This document shows, piece by piece, positions 19,872-29,163 of a stretch of 64,000 nucleotides of DNA. The first letter of the stretch is position 1. The number at the start of each line of letters is the position of its first letter. The position numbers were made by a program, and so were the translations under genes. The notes under the pieces are model-generated. The model did not search any database and was not told the DNA's origin. It saw only the letters and a program-made list of their open reading frames with translations. The stretch lies in assembly GCF_902498195.1 (NCBI RefSeq), contig NZ_CABVIY010000006.1:186001-250000 (forward strand), written 5' to 3'. The DNA is from Pseudomonas fluorescens. Lineage in GTDB: Bacteria > Pseudomonadota > Gammaproteobacteria > Pseudomonadales > Pseudomonadaceae.

Positions 19872-20159
19872 ATGGAAAGTATCAGTCTCTTGCTCGGTGA
19901 GGCTCTGAGCCCGTACCAGGTGACATTGACCCCGTCAGGCCTTCAGGGCGAATGCCGGGTGACATTGAAGAACATGAACGGCAGGGTCGTGGTGGATCGC
20001 GAGTTCAACCAGGCGCAGTTGACCGACAAGCGTTCGCTGACCGATGTGGTAGATGGTTTGCATCGCGACCTGCTGATCGCGGAAGGCCGCCTGGAACCCT
20101 GTGTGATCGCGGCGTTGCGCAATGCCGCTCAAGACAAGCTGCTGGCCAGCAGAAATTGA
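19872..20159 (+). CDS. DUF3509 domain protein
   Basis: A 95-residue cytoplasmic protein with no signal peptide or membrane segment, recognised as the small Pseudomonas family DUF3509 from MESISLLLGEALSPYQVTL and EGRLEPCVIAALRNAAQDKL. Function unknown. The predicted fold would be a short beta sheet with a C-terminal helix. Two GTG codons just upstream (19860, 19863) are alternative starts; the ribosome binding site is weak for all of them. A terminator follows at 20279. Confidence 0.8.
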   Translation: MESISLLLGEALSPYQVTLTPSGLQGECRVTLKNMNGRVVVDREFNQAQLTDKRSLTDVVDGLHRDLLIAEGRLEPCVIAALRNAAQDKLLASRN

Positions 20160-20278
20160 ATTGCCTTTTGTGGGAACCTTCCTGCACCTGCGTCAGTCAG
20201 AGCATTTAACAGCAGGATCAAGCATTGTGCTCCGGTGCTTGTAGCTTGCTGCTACTGGCTTTTTCACAGGCCACGTTT

Positions 20279-20316
20279 AACCCCGAGTCGTCTCCCCACT
20301 TCTCGGGGTTTCTTTT
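20279..20316 (+). terminator. Rho-independent terminator downstream of the DUF3509 gene
   Basis: AACCCCGAG...CTCGGGGTT stem with a 14-base loop followed by TCTTTT; it sits 120 bases after the stop codon. Confidence 0.75.
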
Positions 20317-20328
20317 GCCTGGAATTTG

Positions 20329-21297
20329 TCATTGCCCGGCTTGCTGCTCGAAAAACGCCTTGGCGGCTTGCAGGTATTCGCTGCGGCTTTCGGGGTCGAG
20401 CCACGCGGCGTAAGCCTCGCTCAGGTGGTCGCGGGGCAGGGCGCGCAGCAGTTGGTTGATCTCAATGATCGCCTGCCGGCCTTGGGGGGTATCCGTACAG
20501 CCGATGTAGCCGGACAGGTACTTGCCGGTGCCGCGAATCGGGTAGAACTGCAATTCGTCCTCGGCGATGCCGTGCTGCTGGGCCTGGTAGCGGATTTCCG
20601 GGCGATAGCCCAGCAGTAACTGCAAGCGTCCCAAGCGTTGCATTTGCAGCAGGCTGCCCAAGGCGTCGTTGCCGTAGTGGAGCGTCAGGGCCTTGGGCGG
20701 AGCCTGTTTGAGCAGCGTGTCGAGGAAATCGCCATAGTTGCGCTCGGCAACAATTCCCAGCGTGACGTTGCCGGGGGCCAACAGGGCCGAGAGATCCACT
20801 TCTCCGTCCTTGATAAAAGGCGACAGCACCTCGCGATCGATACGTCGTACGGCCAGGCCGTTGCTCATGGCGCGAAAGACCGGAATGGAAAATGCGATCC
20901 AGGTTTCGCGCTCCTTGCTCCAGTTCAGCGCCGCATCGCACGTAAAGGATGACTCATGGAGCATCTGCAAGCCGCGCGCGCGATTGACCTTCATCACGCT
21001 GTGCTGGTACTGCGGCATGCCGGCGATCAGCGTCCTCAACAGCTGATCAATGACCCCCTGGCCTTTTTTTGGCCCATCGAAAATGAACAGCGGTGGTAAA
21101 TCGCGCTTGAGCCAGACCAGGGTTTGCTTGGGTTGCGCCAACGCCGTGGGCGCCAGCGTGGTGATCAGCAGCAGACCCAGCAATGCGCAGAGCACCCGCC
21201 CGCTGTGCAGCAGGCAGTGCTTGATGGACCGCGCAATCCGGCGCTTCAGCTCAGATGGCTCCGTCTTTGCGCAGTTGTGTGATCTGCGACGCGTCAT
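20329..21297 (-). CDS. Periplasmic substrate-binding-like protein (TIGR02285-type)
   Basis: A 322-residue protein. After a basic N-terminus, a signal sequence is visible (LCALLGLLLITTLAPTALA). The mature part resembles family-3 solute-binding domains: LVWLKRDLPPLFIFDG, YGDFLDTLLKQ and GRLQLLLGYRPEIRYQ. I think it belongs to the TIGR02285 family, whose ligand is unknown. The best start (ATG 21297) lies inside the end of the CoA-transferase gene, overlapping it by 47 bases, so the two are probably cotranscribed. The start is uncertain; there is no ATG closer to the signal sequence. Confidence 0.7.
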   Translation of the reverse strand: MTRRRSHNCAKTEPSELKRRIARSIKHCLLHSGRVLCALLGLLLITTLAPTALAQPKQTLVWLKRDLPPLFIFDGPKKGQGVIDQLLRTLIAGMPQYQHSVMKVNRARGLQMLHESSFTCDAALNWSKERETWIAFSIPVFRAMSNGLAVRRIDREVLSPFIKDGEVDLSALLAPGNVTLGIVAERNYGDFLDTLLKQAPPKALTLHYGNDALGSLLQMQRLGRLQLLLGYRPEIRYQAQQHGIAEDELQFYPIRGTGKYLSGYIGCTDTPQGRQAIIEINQLLRALPRDHLSEAYAAWLDPESRSEYLQAAKAFFEQQAGQ

Positions 21298-22450
21298 AGC
21301 CAAGTTCCTGGAGTACCTGTGCGTTGTGCTCGCCCAGTTGCGGCCCGACCCATTCACAATCACCGGGTGTCTCTGAGAGTTTCGGCACGATTCCCGGCAT
21401 CTTGAAATCTTTGCCATCCGGCAGCTTGGCTTGCAGGAACATTTCCCGGGCCAGGTACTGCGGATCACTGAACATGTCTTCGGCGCTGAAGATCCGGCTG
21501 GCGGGTACATCGGCCTGATTCAGCTGTTCCAGCACCGTGTCGAGCGGCAGCGAATTGACCCAGCGATCGATGACCCCGTAGAGCTCGTCGCGACGGCTGT
21601 CACGCCCGTCATTGCTGGCAAGCACCGGGTCATTGGCCAGGTCTTCGCGGCCAATGATCAGCATGAAACGCTTGAAGATCGCATCGCCATTGGCGCCGAT
21701 CTGCACGTGTTTGCCATCGGCGCTGGTGTGAATCGAGGAGGGGGTGATGCCGGGCATGATGTTGCCAGTGCGTTCGCGGATGAAACCGAACACGTCGAAC
21801 TCAGGGACCATGCTTTCCATCATGGCAAAGATCGCTTCATACAGCGCCACGTCCACCACTTGTCCCTGACCGCCATTGACCTCGCGGTGACGCAGCGCCA
21901 TCAGTGCGCCGATCACACCCCAGAGCGCAGCGATCGAGTCGCCGATGGAAACGCCGGTGCGCACCGGTGGCCGGTCTTCGAAACCGGTGATGTAGCGCAG
22001 GCCGCCCATGGATTCACCGACAGCGCCAAAGCCCGGTTGATCTTTCATCGGGCCGGTCTGGCCGAAGCCCGAGAGCCGCACCATCACCAGTTTCGGGTTC
22101 AGGGCATGCAAGACGTCCCAGCCCAGTCCGAGTTTTTCCAGGACGCCCGGGCGGAAGTTCTCGATGAGGATGTCCGCTTCGCTCAGCAGTTTTTTCAGGA
22201 TCGCCAGGCCGTCCGGGTGCTTCAGGTTCAGGGTCAGGGACTTTTTATTGCGCGCCTGCACAAACCACCACAGCGAGGTGCCCTCATACAACTTGCGCCA
22301 CTTGCGCAGTGGATCGCCACCGTCCGGGGATTCGATCTTGATCACCTCGGCACCGAATTCGGCGCAGATGCGCGAGGCAAACGGGCCGGCAATCAAGGTG
22401 CCCAATTCAATGACTTTCAGACCTGCGAGCGGTTTGGCGGTGAACGACAT
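21251..22450 (-). CDS. CaiB/BaiF family (class III) CoA-transferase
   Basis: A 399-residue cytoplasmic enzyme that moves CoA between carboxylic acids. Family marks are LAGLKVIELGTLIAGPFASR, GAEVIKIE, IENFRPGVLEKLGLGWD and SGFGQTGP, with GESMGGLRYITG downstream; the catalytic Asp should lie in the VGESMG..GFED region. The ATG at 22450 has AGGA upstream. Substrate unknown. It is divergent from yaeQ. Confidence 0.9.
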   Translation of the reverse strand: MSFTAKPLAGLKVIELGTLIAGPFASRICAEFGAEVIKIESPDGGDPLRKWRKLYEGTSLWWFVQARNKKSLTLNLKHPDGLAILKKLLSEADILIENFRPGVLEKLGLGWDVLHALNPKLVMVRLSGFGQTGPMKDQPGFGAVGESMGGLRYITGFEDRPPVRTGVSIGDSIAALWGVIGALMALRHREVNGGQGQVVDVALYEAIFAMMESMVPEFDVFGFIRERTGNIMPGITPSSIHTSADGKHVQIGANGDAIFKRFMLIIGREDLANDPVLASNDGRDSRRDELYGVIDRWVNSLPLDTVLEQLNQADVPASRIFSAEDMFSDPQYLAREMFLQAKLPDGKDFKMPGIVPKLSETPGDCEWVGPQLGEHNAQVLQELGYDASQITQLRKDGAI

Positions 22451-22598
22451 ACGGGATCCTGTAGGACAATAGGCTTGGTGAATACAGACTTTTAACATAG
22501 CCGACTGTCAGGCGCTCACGGTAGATCGCCATCAATTCGATGATTGCCTGTCGCATCGGTTAGACTTGCCGCCTTTCCCCGTATCAAGAAGCCCGTTC

Positions 22599-23141
22599 AT
22601 GGCCCAGCCGTCCACGACCTACAAGTTTGAACTGAACCTGACCGACCTCGACCGCAGCGTCTACGAGAGCGTCAAGCAGACCATCGCCCGTCACCCTTCG
22701 GAAACCGAAGAGCGCATGACCGTGCGTCTTTTGGCCTACGCCCTCTGGTACAACGAGCAGCTGTCCTTTGGCCGTGGTCTGTCAGAAGTGGATGAGCCCG
22801 CGTTGTGGGAAAAAAGCCTGGATGACCGTGTCCTGCACTGGATCGAAGTCGGCCAGCCAGATGCCGAGCGCCTGACCTGGTGTTCGCGCCGCACCGAACG
22901 CACCAGCCTGCTGGCCTATGGCAGCTTGCGCGTGTGGGAAGGCAAAGTGGTGCCGGCGGTGAAAAACCTGAAAAACGTCAACATCGCCGCGGTGCCCCAG
23001 GAAGTCCTGGAAACCCTGGCCAAAGACATGCCGCGCGTAATCAAGTGGGACGTGATGATCAGCGAAGGGACGATTTTCGTCACCGACGACCGTGGTCAGC
23101 ACGAAGTCCAGTTGCAGTGGCTGGCCGGCGAACGCGGCTGA
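22599..23141 (+). CDS. yaeQ: YaeQ family protein
   Basis: A 180-residue cytoplasmic protein of the YaeQ family, which has a nuclease-like (PD-(D/E)XK) fold but no agreed function. Family marks are YKFELNLTDLDR, HPSETEERMTVRLLAYALWY and VWEGKVVPAVKNLKNVNI. The ATG at 22599 gives the family N-terminus. It lies 66 bases ahead of recJ and may be cotranscribed with it. Confidence 0.9.
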   Translation: MAQPSTTYKFELNLTDLDRSVYESVKQTIARHPSETEERMTVRLLAYALWYNEQLSFGRGLSEVDEPALWEKSLDDRVLHWIEVGQPDAERLTWCSRRTERTSLLAYGSLRVWEGKVVPAVKNLKNVNIAAVPQEVLETLAKDMPRVIKWDVMISEGTIFVTDDRGQHEVQLQWLAGERG

Positions 23142-23207
23142 TCAATCGCCGCTGGACCGCGTCATCCGGATTTATCCTACGTATTCAAGAGAAGCCCCTG
23201 TCGCCCC

Positions 23208-24917
23208 ATGCGCATCGAACCTCGCCTGCTGCCCGATACCCTGCCATTCCTCGGTGATATTCCACCCCTGTTGACCCGCCTGTACGCGGCGCGGGGCGTG
23301 CAGTCCGAAGCGGAGCTGGACAAGAGCCTGGCGCGGTTGATTCCGTTCCAGCAGCTCAAGGGCATCGAAGCCGCGGTGGATTTGCTGGTGACGGCGCTGG
23401 AGCAGCGCCAGCGGATTTTGATCGTCGGCGATTTCGACGCCGACGGTGCGACGGCCAGCACCGTTGGTACCCTGGGTTTGCGCCTGCTGGGCGCGGCGCA
23501 TGTCGACTACCTGGTGCCCAACCGGTTCGACTACGGCTACGGCCTGACCCCGGAAATTGTCGCAGTGGCGCTCGAACGCCAGCCCCAGTTGCTGATCACC
23601 GTGGACAACGGCATTTCCAGCGTCGAAGGCGTGGCGGCGGCGAAAAAAGCCGGGCTCAACGTATTGGTCACCGATCACCACTTGCCCGGCGATGAACTGC
23701 CGCTGGCCGATGCCATCGTCAACCCCAACCAGCCGGGTTGCGGCTTCCCGAGCAAGGCGCTGGCCGGTGTCGGGGTGATTTTCTATGTGCTGATGGCCTT
23801 GCGCGCGCGTTTGCGCAGCCTGGGCTGGTACGAAACCCGCCCGCAGCCGAACATCGGCGAGCTGCTGGACCTGGTGGCCCTGGGCAGCGTCGCCGACGTG
23901 GTGCCGCTGGATGCCAACAACCGGATTCTGGTGCATCAGGGCCTGGAGCGGATTCGTGCCGGACGTGCCCGGCCGGGAATCAAGGCGATTCTCGAAGTGG
24001 CCAAGCGCGACCACGCGCGCATCACCTCGACCGACCTGGGGTTCATTGTCGGCCCGCGCCTGAATGCAGCGGGGCGTCTGGATGACATGAGCCTGGGCAT
24101 CGAATGCCTGCTGACCGAGGACGTGGGGCTGGCCCGGGAAATGGCCGCGCAACTGGATGGCATGAACCAGGACCGCAAATCCATCGAGCAGGGCATGCAG
24201 CGTGAGGCGCTGGCGCAGCTCAAGGACCTGCCGGTGGAGTCGATGCCGTTCGGTTTGTGCCTGTTCGATCCCGAATGGCACCAGGGTGTCATCGGTATCC
24301 TGGCGTCGCGTATGAAAGAGCGGTATTTCCGTCCGACCATCGCCTTTGCCGATGCCGGGGACGGTTTGCTCAAGGGCTCGGGCCGTTCGGTCCAGGGCTT
24401 TCATATTCGCGATGCCCTGAGCGTGGTGGCGGCCCAGCATCCGAACCTGATCACCAAGTACGGTGGCCATGCCATGGCGGCCGGCCTGACCTTGCCGGAA
24501 GCGAATTTCCCGCTGTTTGCCGAAGCCTTCGATGCCGAAGTGCGCCGGCAATTGCGTGAAGAAGACCTGACCGGGCGCCTGCTGTCGGACGGCACCCTGG
24601 CGGTCGAGGAGTTTCACCTGGAACTGGCCCGCGCGCTGCGCCACGCCGGCCCCTGGGGCCAGCACTTCCCGGAGCCGCTGTTCCACGGGGTGTTTCAACT
24701 GGTCGAACAGCGTGTGGTCGGCGAACGGCACCTCAAAGTGGTGCTCAAGAGCGAGTGTGGCTCGGTGAAACTCGATGGCATTGCCTTTGGCATCGATCGT
24801 GACATCTGGCCCAATCCGACCATCAAATGGGTGGAACTGGCTTACAAGCTGGACGTTAACGAGTTTCGCGGCAATGAGACCGTCCAGCTGATGATTGCCC
24901 ACATCGAACCGCGCTGA
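23208..24917 (+). CDS. recJ: Single-stranded-DNA-specific exonuclease RecJ
   Basis: A 569-residue 5'-3' ssDNA exonuclease of the DHH family, used in recombination and mismatch repair. Motif I is IVGDFDADGATAS (near residue 75), the DHH motif is VTDHHLPGDELP (near residue 155), motif IV is LGSVADVVPLD, and the DHHA1 domain has KYGGHAMAAGLTL. The C-terminal OB-like domain is present. Length is normal. Confidence 0.96.
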   Translation: MRIEPRLLPDTLPFLGDIPPLLTRLYAARGVQSEAELDKSLARLIPFQQLKGIEAAVDLLVTALEQRQRILIVGDFDADGATASTVGTLGLRLLGAAHVDYLVPNRFDYGYGLTPEIVAVALERQPQLLITVDNGISSVEGVAAAKKAGLNVLVTDHHLPGDELPLADAIVNPNQPGCGFPSKALAGVGVIFYVLMALRARLRSLGWYETRPQPNIGELLDLVALGSVADVVPLDANNRILVHQGLERIRAGRARPGIKAILEVAKRDHARITSTDLGFIVGPRLNAAGRLDDMSLGIECLLTEDVGLAREMAAQLDGMNQDRKSIEQGMQREALAQLKDLPVESMPFGLCLFDPEWHQGVIGILASRMKERYFRPTIAFADAGDGLLKGSGRSVQGFHIRDALSVVAAQHPNLITKYGGHAMAAGLTLPEANFPLFAEAFDAEVRRQLREEDLTGRLLSDGTLAVEEFHLELARALRHAGPWGQHFPEPLFHGVFQLVEQRVVGERHLKVVLKSECGSVKLDGIAFGIDRDIWPNPTIKWVELAYKLDVNEFRGNETVQLMIAHIEPR

Positions 24918-24922
24918 ACATC

Positions 24923-24998
24923 AAAAGATCGCAGCCTTCGGCAGCTCCTACAGGGATCGACGTTCACCTGCAGGAGCTGCCGGAGGCTGCGATCTTTT
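24923..24998. repeat. REPIN of the second family, after recJ
   Basis: Inverted copies of AAAAGATCGCAGCC.TCGGCAGCTCC; the right arm reads CGGAGG in place of CGAAGG. Confidence 0.85.
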
Positions 24999-25172
24999 CT
25001 TGAACCCTCCACTGTCCCCCGATGTCGACTAGGCTCTAAGCACTGCTTGATTTTCCTTGTGACGTCTTGTCGAATTTCTTTGCCCGCGGGGGCGGGTGCC
25101 GTACTTTTTCCTGTCACTCGTCGACTTTCAAACAGAACCCTGGAGCCGGACCACTGATTCGAGAGGTGCCCC

Positions 25173-26279
25173 ATGAGTCTGCTGCTTGAACCCTATACCC
25201 TTCGCCAACTGACCTTGCTCAACCGCATCGCGGTATCGCCGATGTGCCAGTATTCCAGCGTCGATGGCCTGGCCAATGACTGGCATCTGGTCCACCTCGG
25301 CAGCCGCGCCATCGGCGGGGCGGGGCTGGTGTTTACCGAAGCCACGGCGGTCACCGCCGACGGGCGCATTACCCCGCAGGACCTTGGTTTGTGGAACGAT
25401 GAGCAGATCGAACCCTTGCAACGCATCACCCGTTTCATCACCGCTCAGGGCGGCGTGGCTGGCATCCAGCTGGCCCATGCCGGACGGAAGGCCAGCACGT
25501 ATCGGCCGTGGCTCGGCAAGCATGGCAGCGTCAAGGTCGATGACGGCGGCTGGCTTCCGGTGGGGCCGTCACCGATTGCCTTCGATCCAGAACACACCAA
25601 ACCCAAACAGCTCGACGAGCGCGAAATCGACGAAATCATTCAGGCGTTCGTCGAAGCAGCCAAACGCGCGCTGTCCGCCGGCTTCAAAGTCGTGGAAGTG
25701 CATGCTGCGCACGGTTATCTGCTGCACCAGTTTCTGTCGCCCCTGAGTAATCAGCGCCGGGATCTGTACGGTGGCTCATTCGAAAACCGCATTCGCCTGG
25801 TGTTGCAGGTCACCGAGGCGGTGCGGGCAGTGTGGCCTGAAGAATTGCCGCTGTTTGTCCGGGTCTCGGCCACTGACTGGGTGGAGGACGGCTGGAACCC
25901 CGACGAGACCGTCGAACTGGCGCGACGCCTCAAGGCCCTTGGCGTGGACCTGATTGATGTCTCGTCGGGCGGTACGGCGGTCAACGCGGAAATTCCGACA
26001 GGGCCCGGCTACCAGACGCGCTTCGCCGAGCGGGTGCGCAAGGAAGCGGAAATCGCTACCGGCACCGTCGGCATGATTACCGAACCGGCGCAGGCCGAGC
26101 ACATTCTGCGCACCTGTCAGGCGGACATCATTTTCCTGGCTCGCGAACTGTTGCGCGATCCCTATTGGCCGCTGCATGCGGACGACGACCTGGGCGGACG
26201 CAAAGCCACCTGGCCGGCGCAGTATCAGCGGGCGACCCATCGTGACCAGCCCATTCATGAATCGGATCTGCGTGACTGA
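25173..26279 (+). CDS. NADH:flavin oxidoreductase, Old Yellow Enzyme family (XenA/YqjM-like)
   Basis: A 368-residue FMN enzyme that reduces activated C=C bonds or nitro compounds. The short YqjM/XenA class is shown by LNRIAVSPMCQYSS (with the Cys that tunes the flavin), QLAHAGRKAS, HAAHGYLLHQFLSPLSNQR and the phosphate-binding end with FLARELLRDPYW. The physiological substrate is unknown. It stands alone between two family-two REPINs. Confidence 0.9.
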   Translation: MSLLLEPYTLRQLTLLNRIAVSPMCQYSSVDGLANDWHLVHLGSRAIGGAGLVFTEATAVTADGRITPQDLGLWNDEQIEPLQRITRFITAQGGVAGIQLAHAGRKASTYRPWLGKHGSVKVDDGGWLPVGPSPIAFDPEHTKPKQLDEREIDEIIQAFVEAAKRALSAGFKVVEVHAAHGYLLHQFLSPLSNQRRDLYGGSFENRIRLVLQVTEAVRAVWPEELPLFVRVSATDWVEDGWNPDETVELARRLKALGVDLIDVSSGGTAVNAEIPTGPGYQTRFAERVRKEAEIATGTVGMITEPAQAEHILRTCQADIIFLARELLRDPYWPLHADDDLGGRKATWPAQYQRATHRDQPIHESDLRD

Positions 26280-26298
26280 GCGCAGTGATAGTGCCCCA

Positions 26299-26385
26299 GT
26301 AGGAGCTGCCGAGTGCAACGAGGCTGCGATCTTTTAATCGTTTAATAGCAAGATCAAAAGATCCCAGCCTGCGGCAGCTCCTACA
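26299..26385. repeat. REPIN of the second family with an interrupted arm
   Basis: The right arm is a normal ATCCCAGCCTGCGGCAGCTC. The left arm reads GTAGGAGCTGCCGAGTGCAA followed by CGAGGCTGCGATC, so extra bases (GTGCAACGA) interrupt the loop of the palindrome. Confidence 0.75.
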
Positions 26386-26400
26386 GTATCGATCTGCGTG

Positions 26401-26441
26401 AAAAAGCCCCTGAATCGTGAGATTTAGGGGCTTTCGTTTTT
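26401..26441. terminator. Bidirectional terminator between the OYE gene and glpD
   Basis: A long stem, AAAGCCCCTGAATC with AATTTAGGGGCTTT-like partner (one G-U pair), with A and T runs on both sides, shared by two convergent genes. Confidence 0.85.
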
Positions 26442-26452
26442 CAGGTCGTTGA

Positions 26453-27991
26453 TCAGGCCGCTTCGATCTTGCTGCGGTTCTGCTCGACACTGTTCAGGTA
26501 ATCCTGGAGCTTGTCCTGTTCCGCGGCGGTGGTGAACAAGCCCAGCTTGCTGCGCCGCCACAGGATGTCGTGGGCGGTGGTGGCCCACTCTTCGCGGCAC
26601 AGGTAATCGACTTCGCGGGTGTAAAGCCCGCCGCCGATGTGTTCGCCCAGATCGTTCAAGTCTTGCACGCCTTCGAGCATGCGCCAGGTGCGGCTGCCGT
26701 AGGTGGTGGCCCAGCGGCGTGAAATCTCGGTGGGAACCCAGTCGAACTTGTCGCGGATCAGCGAGCTCAACGCTTGCGGGGTGGTCATGTCCTCGCCACC
26801 CGGCAGGGTTTCATTGGCCGTCCAGCTCGGCTGGATGTGCTGGAAATAGGGCGCCAGCTGCGCCAGCGCCGATTCGGCCAGCTTGCGGTAGGTGGTCAGC
26901 TTGCCACCGAACACGGACAGCAGCGGTGCTTCTTCGTTGCTGCCCGACAGCGCCAGGGTGTAGTCGCGGGTGACGGCCGACGGGTTGTCCGATTCGTCGT
27001 TGCACAACGGACGCACACCGGAGTAGCTGTGCAGGATGTCGTCGCGGCTGATCTGTTTCTTGAAGTGGGCGTTGACCACGTTCAGCAGGTAATCGGTTTC
27101 GCCTTCAGTGATCGCCACCTTCGCCGGGTCGCCGGTGTACTCGCGATCCGTCGTGCCGATCAGGGTGAAGTGGTTCAGGTACGGAATGGTGAACACGATG
27201 CGCTGATCTTCGTTTTGCAGAATGTGCGCGTGTTCGCCTTCGTACAATTTCGGCACGATCAGGTGGCTGCCCTGGATCAGGCGGATGCCGTACGGCGATT
27301 CCATTTTCAGATCGTCGCGAATGAACTTGGCGACCCACGGACCCGCCGCGTTCACCAGTGCCTTGGCGCGGATCGAAAGCAGGCTGCCATCGGCGCGTTC
27401 CAGGTGCAGGTGCCACAAGCCCTTGGTGCGACGCGCGCTGACGCAGCGGGTCTGGGTGTGGACGTGGGCGCCTTTTTCCCGGGCGGCCATGGCGTTCAAG
27501 ACCACCAGGCGCGCATCGTCGACCCAGCAGTCGGAGTATTCGAAGCCTTTGGTGATTTCGCTTTTCAGGGCGCTGTCGGGCCCGAACCTCAGGCTTTTCG
27601 AACCTTTGAGTTGTTCCCGCTTGCCGAGGTTGTCGTACAGAAACAGACCGGCGCGAATCATCCAGGCCGGGCGCAGGTGCGGGCGATGCGGCAGCACAAA
27701 GCGCATTTGCTTGACGATGTGCGGTGCCTTGGTGAGCAACACTTCGCGTTCGGCCAGGGCTTCTCGCACCAGGCGGAATTCGTAATGTTCGAGATAGCGC
27801 AGGCCGCCGTGGATCAGCTTGCTGCTGGCCGACGAGGTGTGGCTGGCCAGGTCGTCCTTTTCGCAAAGGAACACCGAGAGGCCGCGACCGGCGGCATCTG
27901 CTGCGATCCCCACGCCATTGATGCCGCCACCGATGACGGCAATGTCGTAGACCTCGGCGAGAGGGGGCGTAGGCAAGGAAGAGGTGGGCAT
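26453..27991 (-). CDS. glpD: Glycerol-3-phosphate dehydrogenase, aerobic, FAD-dependent
   Basis: A 512-residue membrane-associated flavoenzyme that oxidises glycerol-3-phosphate to DHAP and passes electrons to ubiquinone. The FAD motif IAVIGGGINGVGIAADAAGR is near the N-terminus, followed by SSKLIHGGLRYLEHYEFRLV, and GTTDREYTGDPAKV further on. It is the last of three codirectional glp genes (glpK, glpR, glpD) and has its own GlpR-like operator upstream. Confidence 0.96.
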   Translation of the reverse strand: MPTSSLPTPPLAEVYDIAVIGGGINGVGIAADAAGRGLSVFLCEKDDLASHTSSASSKLIHGGLRYLEHYEFRLVREALAEREVLLTKAPHIVKQMRFVLPHRPHLRPAWMIRAGLFLYDNLGKREQLKGSKSLRFGPDSALKSEITKGFEYSDCWVDDARLVVLNAMAAREKGAHVHTQTRCVSARRTKGLWHLHLERADGSLLSIRAKALVNAAGPWVAKFIRDDLKMESPYGIRLIQGSHLIVPKLYEGEHAHILQNEDQRIVFTIPYLNHFTLIGTTDREYTGDPAKVAITEGETDYLLNVVNAHFKKQISRDDILHSYSGVRPLCNDESDNPSAVTRDYTLALSGSNEEAPLLSVFGGKLTTYRKLAESALAQLAPYFQHIQPSWTANETLPGGEDMTTPQALSSLIRDKFDWVPTEISRRWATTYGSRTWRMLEGVQDLNDLGEHIGGGLYTREVDYLCREEWATTAHDILWRRSKLGLFTTAAEQDKLQDYLNSVEQNRSKIEAA

Positions 27992-28034
27992 CGGCTAAGG
28001 CCTCGGAATTCTTTGATTTTCTGTATTTGAATTC

Positions 28035-28061
28035 GAACATTAATGTTCATTTGCGAAAATA
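28035..28061 (-). promoter_or_regulatory. Candidate GlpR operator upstream of glpD
   Basis: A perfect 14-bp palindrome GAACATTAATGTTC (28035-28048) overlaps ATGTTCATTTGCGAAAAT (28043-28060), which fits the TTCG-N4-CGAA pattern of GlpR operators known in E. coli. It is 44 bases upstream of the glpD start. Confidence 0.6.
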
Positions 28062-28186
28062 CTAGCCCATAAAGACGCGCGCAGCCAGCTGACTTCGATT
28101 GAAAAAACTGATCGAAGAGGCGTGAAAGGAAAATATTCGAACATTTAATGCGCGGTAGGGCGCTGGGGGGATGCTGTCTGAGCTGA

Positions 28187-28283
28187 CGCCTTCGCGGGCA
28201 AGCCCGCTCCCACAGTAACGATGGCGTACACAAAATGTGTGACCGCCTCAATTCCTGTGGGAGCGGGCTTGCTCGCGAAAGCG
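28187..28283. repeat. REPIN between glpR and glpD
   Basis: Inverted pair of GTGGGAGCGGGCTTGCTCGC-type arms; the left arm has TTCGCGGGCAAG in place of TTCGCGAGCAAG. Confidence 0.85.
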
Positions 28284-28311
28284 CCAATACAGGCGCCGCA
28301 GAAGGGTGTGC

Positions 28312-29067
28312 TTAAACGACTTCCAGTCGGACCTTATGCTGATTGAGCAACTGCGCCAGCGCAGGCGATGGCTGCTGATCGGTCACCAGGCAATCGACCA
28401 GGCTGATCGGCCCCAGGCGAATCATGGCGTTGCGCCCGAACTTGCTGGAGTCGGCGGCGAGGATCACTTGGCGGGCGTTGGCGATGATCGCCTGGGACAC
28501 CCGCACTTCCTGATAATCGAAATCCAGCAGGCTGCCGTCTTCATCGATGCCGCTGATGCCGACCAGGGCGAAGTCGACCTTGAACTGGTTGATGAAATCG
28601 ACACTGGCCTGACCCACCACGCCACCGTCACGCCGCACGTTGCCGCCCGTCAGCAGCACATCGAAATCGTCCTTGGCGCTGAGCATCGACGCCACGTGCA
28701 GGTTGTTGGTGATGATCTTCAGGTGACTGTGGTTGAGCAGGGCACGGGCGATGGATTCGGTGGTGGTGCCGATGTTGATGAACAGCGAGGCGTGATCCGG
28801 GATCTGCGCCGCAATGGCTTCGCCGATACGCTGCTTTTCATCGCGCATCTGATCGGCGCGCATGGCGTAGGCGGTGTTCTCGACACTGGAATCGTAAGCC
28901 GCGCCGCCATGGTAACGACGCAGCAAATTGGCTTCCGCCAGCTGATTGATATCGCGGCGGATGGTCTGCGGGGTAACAACGAACAGCGTGGCCATTTCCT
29001 CGATACTGACGTAGCCGCGCTCGCGGACCAGTTCGAGGATTTGCTGCTGACGGGGAGGCAGATTCAT
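28312..29067 (-). CDS. glpR: Glycerol-3-phosphate regulon repressor (DeoR family)
   Basis: A 251-residue repressor. The N-terminal winged helix is LPPRQQQILELVRERGYVSI with the DeoR signature TPQTIRRDINQLAEANLLRR; the C-terminal sugar-phosphate sensor has FINIGTTTESIARALL and LTGGNVRRDGGVVGQ. Inducer in the family is glycerol-3-phosphate. It lies between glpK and glpD on the same strand, 96 bases after glpK. Confidence 0.95.
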   Translation of the reverse strand: MNLPPRQQQILELVRERGYVSIEEMATLFVVTPQTIRRDINQLAEANLLRRYHGGAAYDSSVENTAYAMRADQMRDEKQRIGEAIAAQIPDHASLFINIGTTTESIARALLNHSHLKIITNNLHVASMLSAKDDFDVLLTGGNVRRDGGVVGQASVDFINQFKVDFALVGISGIDEDGSLLDFDYQEVRVSQAIIANARQVILAADSSKFGRNAMIRLGPISLVDCLVTDQQPSPALAQLLNQHKVRLEVV

Positions 29068-29163
29068 GGGGCGTCCTTTGGGCTGCCGTGCAAAATTTGC
29101 CCATGATGCCGGAGGAATCTGCTCCCTGCCAGTTACATACAGATACGAGCCTTGGGTGCCGGC

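Larger units (their letters stand above)
27992..28311. promoter_or_regulatory. glpR-glpD intergenic region
   Basis: 320 bases with no gene. It holds the glpD control region (28031-28061), a second partial site TATTCGAACATTTAATG at 28134-28150, and a REPIN at 28187-28283 next to glpR. Confidence 0.6.
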
